Of a stretch of DNA of 10,618 bases, positions 1-6,904 are shown piece by piece. The notes beneath the pieces are model-generated. The model had not been told where the DNA came from and made no database searches. It saw nothing but the letters and a program-made list of their open reading frames with translations. The DNA lies in assembly GCA_023253415.1 (NCBI GenBank), contig JALRGK010000165.1, positions 1 to 10,618 of the forward strand, given 5' to 3'. Positions within the stretch are counted from its first letter, which is position 1. The number at the start of each line of letters is the position of its first letter. This stretch comes from Rhodocyclaceae bacterium (GTDB lineage: Bacteria > Pseudomonadota > Gammaproteobacteria > Burkholderiales > Rhodocyclaceae). A program made the position numbers and the translations under genes.

Positions 1-875
<875 letters not shown>

Positions 876-889
876 GATTCAGCTTCTTA

Positions 890-2038
890 TTATTTTGCAG
901 AGTGCTGAGACATCAGATCGATGAATCGGTCGAAGAGGTAACTCACATCGTGCGGGCCAGGGCTGGCTTCCGGGTGGCCCTGGAAGGAGAAGGCCGGCGC
1001 ATCGGTCAGCGCAATACCTTGCAGGGTGCCGTCGAACAGCGAGACATGCGTCACACGCACATTGGCCGGCAGCGTTTCTACGTCCGCAGCAAAACCGTGG
1101 TTCTGGCTGGTAATCAGCACCTGGCCGGTATCCACATCCTTCACCGGGTGGTTGGCGCCATGGTGGCCGAATTTCATTTTTACCGTCTTGGCGCCAGCGG
1201 CCAGCGCCAGCAGCTGATGGCCCAGACAAATACCGTACACCGGTTTTTTCACAGCAAGGAATTCGCGGATCGCGGCGATGGCGTAATCGCAAGGCTCGGG
1301 GTCGCCCGGGCCATTGGACAGAAACACGCCATCCGGGTTCATGGCCAGCACCTCTGTCGCCGGTGTTTGCGCCGGCACCACGGTCACATCACAGCCACGC
1401 TCGGCCAGCATGCGCAGAATATTGCGCTTGACGCCGAAGTCGTAGGCAACCACCTTGAAACGCGGCGTCGGGCCAGTCACATAACCCTTGAGTGTCCACT
1501 CGCCTTGGTTCCAGGCATAGGCCTGATCAACCGTCACTTCCTTGGCTAGATCCATGCCGGCCAGACCCGGGAAAGCCTTGGCTTCGGCCAGCGCAGCAGC
1601 TTCATCCAGCGTTTCGCCTTCGGCGGCAGCAACGATGCAGCCTGCCTGGGCACCCTTTTCACGCAGGATACGGGTCAGTTTGCGGGTATCAATGCCGGCA
1701 ATAGCCACAATGCCATGCTTGACCAGATACGACGACAAGTCGCTCTGCGAACGCCAGTTCGAGGCAACTTCAGGCAGGTCGCGAATCACCAGACCCGCCG
1801 CATAGTTGGCGCCCGATTCAAAATCTTCGTCATTGCAACCGACATTACCGATATGCGGGTACGTCAGGGTCACAATCTGGCGACAGTAGGAGGGATCCGT
1901 CAGGATCTCCTGATAACCGGTCAGCGCGGTGTTAAACACCACCTCACCAGACGTTTTACCAGCGGCGCCGATGGATTCTCCACGGAACACCGTGCCATCC
2001 GCCAGAACCAGCAAAGCGGCCGGGCGTGTGGAACACAA
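890..2038 (-). CDS. carA: Carbamoyl-phosphate synthase small (glutaminase) subunit
   Basis: CarA hydrolyses glutamine and channels ammonia to CarB. The N-terminal CarA domain (GEVVFNTALTGYQEILTDPS, TYPHIGN, GLVIRDLP) is followed by a class I glutamine amidotransferase domain. Its nucleophile is Cys271 in GICLGHQLLA, and His355 and Glu357 in FQGHPEASPGPHD complete the triad. The start is uncertain. The frame has no ATG near the conserved beginning (ALLVLADGT). A TTG at 2038-2036 gives 382 residues, the same length as E. coli CarA, and a plausible M-C-S-T-R-P-A beginning, but has no clear Shine-Dalgarno. A GTG at 2098-2096 has a GGAG five bases upstream but would add 20 Ser/Pro/Ala-rich residues not expected in the family. 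The frame stays open further upstream to 2188, but that part overlaps RNA hairpins and is taken as leader. carB follows by 14 bp. Confidence 0.96.
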   Translation of the reverse strand: MCSTRPAALLVLADGTVFRGESIGAAGKTSGEVVFNTALTGYQEILTDPSYCRQIVTLTYPHIGNVGCNDEDFESGANYAAGLVIRDLPEVASNWRSQSDLSSYLVKHGIVAIAGIDTRKLTRILREKGAQAGCIVAAAEGETLDEAAALAEAKAFPGLAGMDLAKEVTVDQAYAWNQGEWTLKGYVTGPTPRFKVVAYDFGVKRNILRMLAERGCDVTVVPAQTPATEVLAMNPDGVFLSNGPGDPEPCDYAIAAIREFLAVKKPVYGICLGHQLLALAAGAKTVKMKFGHHGANHPVKDVDTGQVLITSQNHGFAADVETLPANVRVTHVSLFDGTLQGIALTDAPAFSFQGHPEASPGPHDVSYLFDRFIDLMSQHSAK

Positions 2039-2084
2039 AGGGCGGCTACCAGTGGTAGCGGCAGAAACAGACGAGGCAGACGGC

Positions 2085-2138
2085 TCAGGGTAGGACACAG
2101 CGACTCCGGGTAGCAGACATGCAAAAGCGGGAGCCCAT
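2085..2138 (-). CDS. Possible 17-residue leader peptide upstream of carA
   Basis: A short ATG frame in the carA leader reads MGSRFCMSATRSRCVLP and stops with TGA at 2087-2085. An internal ATG at 2120 would give 11 residues. Three of its 17 residues are Arg, which is suggestive because arginine is one end product of the pathway. It begins inside the terminator-like hairpin and ends about 50 nt before the carA start. There is no strong Shine-Dalgarno (only GGGCGG nearby), and short frames like this arise by chance. Low-confidence call. Confidence 0.2.
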   Translation of the reverse strand: MGSRFCMSATRSRCVLP

Positions 2139-2177
2139 GACAACCGCCCAAAGGCGACCTGACTGGTACTCCCGCTT
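2123..2177 (-). terminator. Terminator-like hairpin in the carA leader (possible attenuator)
   Basis: The 9-bp arms AAGCGGGAG and CTCCCGCTT pair perfectly, and a U-G pair can extend the stem. The downstream arm runs directly into four U residues (2126-2123), which resembles an intrinsic terminator with a short U tract. The enclosed segment carries its own CGCC/GGCG hairpin. No ATG-started leader peptide lies ahead of the stem, so classical ribosome-coupled attenuation is not obvious. It could instead be a weak terminator, a pause site or a structural element. Confidence 0.4.
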
Positions 2178-2209
2178 GAGTCCTGCAAAGGCAGGATTTA
2201 AGCGACCGG

Positions 2210-2215
2210 ATTATA
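2210..2215 (-). promoter_or_regulatory. Sigma-70 -10 box of carAB promoter
   Basis: A perfect TATAAT on the minus strand lies 39 bp after the dapB stop codon. The hexamer 17 bp upstream (TAGCGT) is a poor -35 match and there is no TGn extension, so this promoter may need an activator or be intrinsically modest. Transcription would start near 2203, just ahead of the first leader hairpin. No ArgR-like palindrome was recognised nearby. Read-through from dapB is also possible because no terminator separates dapB from carA. Confidence 0.6.
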
Positions 2216-2254
2216 GCGGAAAGCGATGCCGAACGCTAGCCCTTGACGCAAGCT

Positions 2255-3067
2255 TTAGCCACGCAAGCCGAGCACATCCTGCATATCAAACAAGCCGTTA
2301 GCACGTTCGCGGATGAATTTCGCAGCACGGACGCTACCCAGTGCATACGGCATACGGCTGCTGGCCTTGTGACCGATTTCGACGCGCTCACCAGTACCGC
2401 AGAACATCACCACATGGTCACCGACGATATCGCCGCCACGCACCGTGGCAAAGCCGATGGTCGTTTCATCGCGCTCGCCGGTCACCCCTTCGCGGCCATA
2501 AACAGCCACATCCTTGAGGTTACGACCCAGGGCATCGGCAACCACTTCACCCATACGCAGCGCTGTTCCCGACGGGGCATCCACCTTGTGACGATGGTGC
2601 GCCTCAACGATTTCCACGTCATAACCAGAATTCAGAATGCCAGCCGCAATTTCCAGCAACTTGAACGTCACGTTGACGCCCACGCTCATATTTGGCGCAA
2701 AAACCACCGGGATCGACTTGGCCGCTGCTGCCAGCGCTGCCTTGCCCGATTCTTCAAACCCGGTCGTCCCGATCACCATACCCACACCGGCCGCCTGACA
2801 GGCCTCCAGGTGCACCAGCGTGGCTTCAGGCCGGGTGAAGTCGATCAGACAATTCGCACCGCGCACACCCGCAGCCACGTCTGTTGTAATTCGCACCGAG
2901 GTGGCCTGACCGACAAACTCGCCCGGATCACGCCCGACAAACTCGCTACCTTCACGCTCAAATGCAGCATGGAGCTCAGCGCCCGAATCACGCAGCACAG
3001 CTTCGATCAGCATACGGCCCATACGACCGGAAGCACCCGCGATAGCAATCTTGACGGGAACGGACAT
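2255..3067 (-). CDS. dapB: 4-hydroxy-tetrahydrodipicolinate reductase
   Basis: DapB catalyses the NAD(P)H-dependent step to tetrahydrodipicolinate in lysine and meso-diaminopimelate synthesis. The 270-residue protein starts MSVPVKIAIAGASGRMG, whose GASGRMG (residues 11-17) is the dinucleotide-binding turn. Further family marks are DFTRPEATL (76-84), GTTGF (100-104), FAPNMSVGVN, and the catalytic/substrate motif EAHHRHKVDAPSGTA (155-169) with the conserved His157-His158 pair and Lys161. Length is close to E. coli DapB (273). Two adjacent ATGs (3070 and 3067) both sit within range of a GAGGA ribosome site; I chose the second to match common family starts, and the difference is one Met. bamE ends 11 bp upstream of the first ATG, so the two are probably one transcript. 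No terminator is visible after the stop. Confidence 0.97.
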   Translation of the reverse strand: MSVPVKIAIAGASGRMGRMLIEAVLRDSGAELHAAFEREGSEFVGRDPGEFVGQATSVRITTDVAAGVRGANCLIDFTRPEATLVHLEACQAAGVGMVIGTTGFEESGKAALAAAAKSIPVVFAPNMSVGVNVTFKLLEIAAGILNSGYDVEIVEAHHRHKVDAPSGTALRMGEVVADALGRNLKDVAVYGREGVTGERDETTIGFATVRGGDIVGDHVVMFCGTGERVEIGHKASSRMPYALGSVRAAKFIRERANGLFDMQDVLGLRG

Positions 3068-3081
3068 CATCAAATCCTCAT

Positions 3082-3654
3082 TTACTTGAACAAGTGAATA
3101 AATCGCCACCACCAGGAGTCACTGGGGGGTTCGGACCCTTCTGGCGGGCCTTCGGCATCTGGCGGCAAACTGCCAAGGTCAATGACCTGAGGCTCATTAC
3201 TCCGTACCGCCTGAGCCAAATCCGCTGCAGCATTAGCGTCGGCATTGACATCACCGGTAATCTGCACGCTTGGCGGCGGGCTACCGGCGGCCACATCGCC
3301 ACCCACACGCTCCAGCTGCCCGGCCGCATTAAAATAGACGAAGATGTTGCGCATGGTGATCTCTCCACTGGCACCATCTTCATAGCGATACACATAATCC
3401 CAGCGGTTGGCGTGGAAGGGATCCTGCAGCAAGGGTGTACCAAGTACGTAACGCACCTGATCACGGGTCATACCCGGCCGCAGTTGCACGATGTTCTTCT
3501 GCTCCACGACGTTGCCCTGCTGGACATTGACGCGGTACTCCAGAAAATACCGCTCAACCGCACAGCCGCTAAGTAGCAATGAGGTGCACACCAGCGCGAT
3601 TCCGGCTTTACCTCTACGGCAAACGGCCAACAAGGATGTGCAATCAATGTGCAT
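3082..3654 (-). CDS. bamE: Outer membrane protein assembly factor BamE (OmlA/SmpA) lipoprotein
   Basis: BamE is a small lipoprotein of the BAM complex, which inserts beta-barrel proteins into the outer membrane. From the ATG at 3654 the protein has 190 residues: a signal peptide with RRGK, a hydrophobic core and lipobox LLSGC (lipidated Cys31), then the BamE fold with YRVNVQQGNVVEQKNI, LRPGMTRDQVRYVLGTPLLQ and DPFHANRWDYVYRY. E. coli BamE is only 113 residues. Here about 70-80 residues follow the fold: an Asp/Ala-rich segment, an acidic Pro/Glu/Ser stretch (PPDAEGPPEGSEPPSDS) and a WWWRFIHLFK tail. The start lacks a good ribosome site, so a TTG eight codons in cannot be excluded. The gene diverges from fur and precedes dapB by 11 bp. 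Confidence 0.93.
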   Translation of the reverse strand: MHIDCTSLLAVCRRGKAGIALVCTSLLLSGCAVERYFLEYRVNVQQGNVVEQKNIVQLRPGMTRDQVRYVLGTPLLQDPFHANRWDYVYRYEDGASGEITMRNIFVYFNAAGQLERVGGDVAAGSPPPSVQITGDVNADANAAADLAQAVRSNEPQVIDLGSLPPDAEGPPEGSEPPSDSWWWRFIHLFK

Positions 3655-3718
3655 GAGAAGAAACAGCTCGGTGCAAAAGCCGCTATCATATCCGAAGTTA
3701 CTCATCAGGATTCCATTT
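3655..3718. promoter_or_regulatory. Divergent bamE/fur promoter region with overlapping -10 boxes
   Basis: These 64 bp separate two divergent starts. TATCAT (3684-3689, plus) and TATGAT (3691-3686, minus) overlap around one near-symmetric core and could serve as -10 boxes for fur and bamE respectively. Neither has a convincing -35 hexamer at 16-18 bp. An AGGA at 3707-3710, eight bases before the fur ATG, is the fur ribosome site. No convincing Fur box was recognised, so fur autoregulation is not supported by sequence here. Confidence 0.4.
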
Positions 3719-4174
3719 ATGCCATCCCCGAAAGACCTCCAGCAGTCCGGCCTGAAAGCAACCATGCCCCGGATGAAAATCCTCGAGGTATTCGAGAAGC
3801 GCCGTGATGAGCATCTCACGGCAGACGATGTCTACCGGATTCTGGTGACCGAAGGCTTGGATATTGGCCTGGCGACGATTTACCGTGCGCTGACCCAGTT
3901 TGAACAGGCCGGCCTGCTACAGAAACAGAATTTCGAGTCAGGCAAAGCCGTATTCGAGCTGAACCGGGGTGATCACCACGATCACTTGGTCTGCCTACAG
4001 TGTGACCGCGTTGTTGAATTCTGCGACCCCGAAATCGAAAGACGCCAGGCGGAGATCGCCGAAAAACTGGGTTTTAGAATCCAGGCCCATGACTTATGCA
4101 TGTATGCCGAGTGCGTCGACGCCGCCTGTCCGCACCGTCCGGCACCCAAAAAGCCCTTTGGCGCCCGCATTTAA
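3719..4174 (+). CDS. fur: Ferric uptake regulator Fur
   Basis: Fur is an Fe(II)-sensing dimeric repressor of iron-uptake genes. The 151-residue protein aligns end to end with E. coli Fur (148). The N-terminal winged helix (about 1-83) contains SGLKATMPRMKILEVF and the recognition helix in DIGLATIYRALTQFEQAGLL. The metal-binding/dimer domain holds His32, Glu80, His86, His87 and His89 in HHDHLVC, the Cys92-x2-Cys95 pair, Glu107, His124 and the second cysteine pair Cys132-x4-Cys137. All expected metal ligands are present. The ATG at 3719 has AGGA eight bases upstream; the frame continues upstream without homology. It diverges from bamE, which is common in Betaproteobacteria, and converges on recN across 32 bp with no canonical terminator. 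Confidence 0.98.
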   Translation: MPSPKDLQQSGLKATMPRMKILEVFEKRRDEHLTADDVYRILVTEGLDIGLATIYRALTQFEQAGLLQKQNFESGKAVFELNRGDHHDHLVCLQCDRVVEFCDPEIERRQAEIAEKLGFRIQAHDLCMYAECVDAACPHRPAPKKPFGARI

Positions 4175-4206
4175 ACGATGGAGGAATAGCCAGCGACTGA
4201 CGTCGA

Positions 4207-5877
4207 TCAGTTCAGCTGCAGCATCTCCGCAGCATGCGCCCGTGTTCGCTCGGTAATCTCCACCCCACCCAGCATGCGGGCGATTTCTTGCACGCGTGCC
4301 GCATCGTCCAGTACCGTCACACAGCTCTGGAAGCCACCCTCGGCCTTGGCCTTGCTGACTTGCCACTGCCAACCGGCGCGCGCCGCGACTTGAGCAAGGT
4401 GCGTTACACATAGGACCTGCCGCTGCTCACCCAACTTGGCCAGCAAGCGCCCAACGACTTCAGCCACACTACCGCCGATACCAACGTCGACTTCATCAAA
4501 GATCAGCGTCGGCACCGCTGTACAAGCGCTGGTCACTACCTGAATCGCCAGGCTGATGCGGGAAAGCTCACCACCTGACGCCACTTTGGCTAACGGACGC
4601 CAATCCGAACCCGCTAGCCCCGTGATCTGGAACTCCACGCGTTCATTGCCATGAGCACTCCCCTCACCCTCTACCGGTAGCAGTGCAACCCGGCACTGAC
4701 CACCCCCTAGGGCTAGCTCCTGCATAGTTTCACTTACGCCTTTAGAGAGGGTCTTGGCAGCTTTGGTGCGGGCTTTAGTAAGTAGGGCTGCCGCTTCGGC
4801 ATAGGTGGCCGCCGCCGCTTTTACCCGGGCTTCCAGTGCTGCCACATCCGTCGACTCCGCCAGTGCCTCGGCCTCGTCGCTCAATGATCGGTAGAGCGCC
4901 GGCAGTTCAGCGGGGGGGACCTGATGTTTACGAGCCTGCTCCAACATCGCGGCCATACGCCGCTCCACCTCGGCCAAACGCACCGGGTCTACCTCAAATC
5001 GATCCAGATGACGACGCAGTAGCGTCAACGCTTCCGACAATTCATTACCTGCCGCAGCCAACAGATCCGTCGGCGCCTGCAGGCGCGCATCCAGCACCGC
5101 ACCTTCCTGCAAGCGATGCTGCAAACGACCCACCAGAGAAATCAGGGGCTCATCCCCATCCCCCAACGCATCTACCGTACCTTGAGTCAGCTCAATCAGA
5201 CTTGCCGCGTGAGCCAGGCGCGACTGCTCCTCCCCCATCGCCTGCCAGCCCCAATCCGGCGCATCATTGGCCAGTTCAGATAGCGCTTTGATCTGCCAGG
5301 CCAGTACCTCGCGTCGTGCCGCAATCTCTCCAGAGTGCTTACCAGCTTCCGCTAGTAGCTGGCGCGCTGCGGCCCACTCCCGCCAAACGGTTGCAACCTC
5401 ACGCGCCTGTGTCTGCAGCTGACCGAAATCATCTAGCAACTGCCGTTGCGCATCGGGGCGCAATAAAGATTGATGCGCGTGCTGGCCATGAATATCCAAG
5501 AGCCATTCGCCCACGGTCCTAACTTGCTGCAAGGTTACCGGCACCCCGTTGATCAACGCACGAGATCGACCGCCCATTTCCAGCACACGACGGATCAACA
5601 CCCCCTCGCCAGCTTCCAGCGGAATCGCCTGCTCGGCAAACCAGGCCAAAAAAGCCGGATCAGACGATGCATCAAATTCGGCGGTCACCTCGGCGCGTGT
5701 CGCACCCGCCCGGATCAAGCCAGCTTCCGCGCGCTCCCCTAGCACAAACGCCAGCGCATCAATCAATAACGACTTACCTGCACCCGTTTCACCCGTGAGG
5801 GCACCGAAGCCCGGCAGGAAATCCAGCTCAAGCTCGCGCACCAGTACAAAATCACGAATGACCAAACGACAAAGCAT
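4207..5877 (-). CDS. recN: DNA repair protein RecN
   Basis: RecN is an SMC-like ATPase that acts in recombinational repair of double-strand breaks. The 556 residues (E. coli RecN 553) run from an N-terminal ATPase half with Walker A GETGAGKS (29-36), through a central coiled-coil region rich in Ala, Glu, Leu and Arg (about 150-370), to a C-terminal half with the ABC signature SGGELSRISLAIQ (434-446), Walker B LIFDEVDVGIGG (458-469) and the VTHLAQVAA His motif (from about 494). All catalytic motifs are intact. The ATG at 5877 is preceded by AGGA seven bases upstream, lying inside the end of nadK. The stop of nadK is 3 bp away, so recN is co-transcribed and perhaps translationally coupled. No LexA-type CTGT-N8-ACAG box is visible upstream of nadK or recN, so SOS control is not supported here. 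Confidence 0.98.
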   Translation of the reverse strand: MLCRLVIRDFVLVRELELDFLPGFGALTGETGAGKSLLIDALAFVLGERAEAGLIRAGATRAEVTAEFDASSDPAFLAWFAEQAIPLEAGEGVLIRRVLEMGGRSRALINGVPVTLQQVRTVGEWLLDIHGQHAHQSLLRPDAQRQLLDDFGQLQTQAREVATVWREWAAARQLLAEAGKHSGEIAARREVLAWQIKALSELANDAPDWGWQAMGEEQSRLAHAASLIELTQGTVDALGDGDEPLISLVGRLQHRLQEGAVLDARLQAPTDLLAAAGNELSEALTLLRRHLDRFEVDPVRLAEVERRMAAMLEQARKHQVPPAELPALYRSLSDEAEALAESTDVAALEARVKAAAATYAEAAALLTKARTKAAKTLSKGVSETMQELALGGGQCRVALLPVEGEGSAHGNERVEFQITGLAGSDWRPLAKVASGGELSRISLAIQVVTSACTAVPTLIFDEVDVGIGGSVAEVVGRLLAKLGEQRQVLCVTHLAQVAARAGWQWQVSKAKAEGGFQSCVTVLDDAARVQEIARMLGGVEITERTRAHAAEMLQLN

Positions 5878-5880
5878 GGG

Positions 5881-6837
5881 TCAGTCCTTCACACTACCGT
5901 GGCTGACCACGAGTCCCGGGCGAATACTCGGCCCTTCACTCCAGTGAAGCTTCTGACGCAACATCGCAAAATAACTGTAGGACGGCGGATGGAGCAAACG
6001 AATCCGGTGCGGTGACTTCACCAGTCGCACACCATCACCCGGCATCAGATCCACGGTTTCCTGGCCATCAAAGTGGGCACGGGCATTCGCGCCCTGTACC
6101 AGCCGTACTTCAATCCGCGCCGAATCAGGCAAAGTAATCGGGCGGTTGGACAACGCATGCGGACACAAGGGCACCAGCGCAATACCCCCTAGCTTCGGAT
6201 GCAAGATCGGGCCATTGGCCGACAAGGCATAAGCCGTTGAACCAGTCGGGGTGCAGATGATCAAACCATCCGCGCGAGCACTATAAATAAATTCGTCATC
6301 AACACTTAGCTCAAACTCGATCATGCGCCCGGTCGCGCCCTTGTCGATCACCACATCGTTGAAGGCCAGGTTAGCCAATGGCTGCCAGCTGGATGATGCA
6401 CCGCCAAACACCACTTCTGTATCCAGCAGCAAACGCTCTTCAAGCTTGAACCTGCCTTCCATTAGCAGTGTCATGGCGTCAAGCATACCCGAGCGGGCAA
6501 TGTCGGTCATAAAACCCAAGCGCCCCTGGTTAATACCCACCAGCGGAATATCGTAACGCGCCAACTGGCGTGCCGCATGCAGCAACGTACCATCGCCGCC
6601 CACCACGATGGCCACATCCACGGCCTCGCCGATTCTTGCAAAATCGGCACACTCGCAAGCCTGAAGCGCTGCCGCACCTAATAAACGTTCGGTTTCGATC
6701 GCCGTTTCTGTTTCAACCAGCACTGCAATGTGGTGCGACTGAAAAAACTGACACAAAGCCACGATTGAATCTGCAACCTCAAGGCTTTCTTGGCGACCCA
6801 TTAAGGCCACCGTTTTCAACGGCAGGGGGTACGACAT
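5881..6837 (-). CDS. nadK: NAD kinase
   Basis: NadK phosphorylates NAD to NADP in the cytoplasm. The 318-residue protein has the family GGDGT motif (VVGGDGTLLHAAR, 80-84 for GGDGT), the INQGRLGFMTD segment, the NE/D-type motif in NLAFNDVVIDKG, the conserved glycine-rich/TPTGSTAYALSANGP loop, and the closing HFDGQ element. Family members are usually about 290-300 residues; the slight excess is at the two ends. The ATG at 6837 has GGAG eight bases upstream. The frame is open further upstream into the hrcA start region, but without homology. It is the first gene of a nadK-recN pair and diverges from hrcA across 67 bp. The same neighbour order is usual in Betaproteobacteria. Confidence 0.97.
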   Translation of the reverse strand: MSYPLPLKTVALMGRQESLEVADSIVALCQFFQSHHIAVLVETETAIETERLLGAAALQACECADFARIGEAVDVAIVVGGDGTLLHAARQLARYDIPLVGINQGRLGFMTDIARSGMLDAMTLLMEGRFKLEERLLLDTEVVFGGASSSWQPLANLAFNDVVIDKGATGRMIEFELSVDDEFIYSARADGLIICTPTGSTAYALSANGPILHPKLGGIALVPLCPHALSNRPITLPDSARIEVRLVQGANARAHFDGQETVDLMPGDGVRLVKSPHRIRLLHPPSYSYFAMLRQKLHWSEGPSIRPGLVVSHGSVKD

Positions 6838-6904
6838 CCTTCCGACTCCGCATCTCTCCGACAGAACACGATTAAACCACAGAATAATTTTGTAGAATCT
6901 ATCT
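6838..6904. promoter_or_regulatory. Divergent nadK/hrcA intergenic region
   Basis: This AT-richer gap must hold promoters for both genes. On the plus strand TAGAAT (6893-6898) is the best -10 candidate for hrcA. It would place the transcription start at or next to the hrcA ATG at 6905. On the minus strand TTTAAT (6875-6870) is a possible nadK -10 box with a weak TTCTAC at 15 bp. ACAGAA occurs twice as a direct repeat (6861-6866, 6879-6884) with no known role. I found no CIRCE operator, LexA box or sigma-32 promoter here. Confidence 0.4.

Larger units (their letters stand above)
2039..2203 (-). promoter_or_regulatory. carAB 5' leader with stacked RNA hairpins
   Basis: This is about 165 nt of probable untranslated leader between the inferred transcription start and the carA TTG codon. 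On the transcript, in order: a 5-bp hairpin (arms 2195-2191 and 2186-2182, loop CUUU); a long stem with perfect 9-nt arms (AAGCGGGAG at 2177-2169, CTCCCGCTT at 2133-2125) enclosing a small hairpin CGCC-UUUG-GGCG (2156-2145); a C/U-rich, G-poor stretch about 2100-2058; and a perfect 6-bp hairpin GCTACC-ACT-GGTAGC (2059-2045) that ends seven bases before the TTG. The layout suggests control of carAB in cis at the RNA level. I cannot assign it to a named RNA family. Confidence 0.55.

Noticed and set aside
900..908. GAGTGCTGA, close to one arm of the CIRCE operator
   Set aside because: The partner arm TTAGCACTC is absent at the required distance, and the site lies inside the end of carA.
902..1549. 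Long plus-strand frame opposite carA
   Set aside because: Antisense shadow of carA with no recognisable domain or ribosome site.
2039..2188. Upstream in-frame extension of carA to a TTG at 2188 (50 extra residues)
   Set aside because: It lies within leader hairpins, 15 bases after the likely transcription start, and has no ribosome site; the extra residues do not resemble CarA.
2243..3097. Long open frame (284 codons) on the plus strand opposite dapB
   Set aside because: It mirrors the dapB coding frame, has no family resemblance and is rich in His/Arg/Thr, as expected for an antisense shadow of a GC-rich gene.
4196..4211. Hairpin ACTGA-N6-TCAGT between convergent fur and recN, considered as a terminator
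   Set aside because: Only five base pairs and no U tract on either strand; not a convincing intrinsic terminator.
6861..6884. Possible LexA/SOS box upstream of nadK-recN (two ACAGAA motifs)
   Set aside because: The motifs are direct repeats, not the inverted CTGT-N8-ACAG arrangement.
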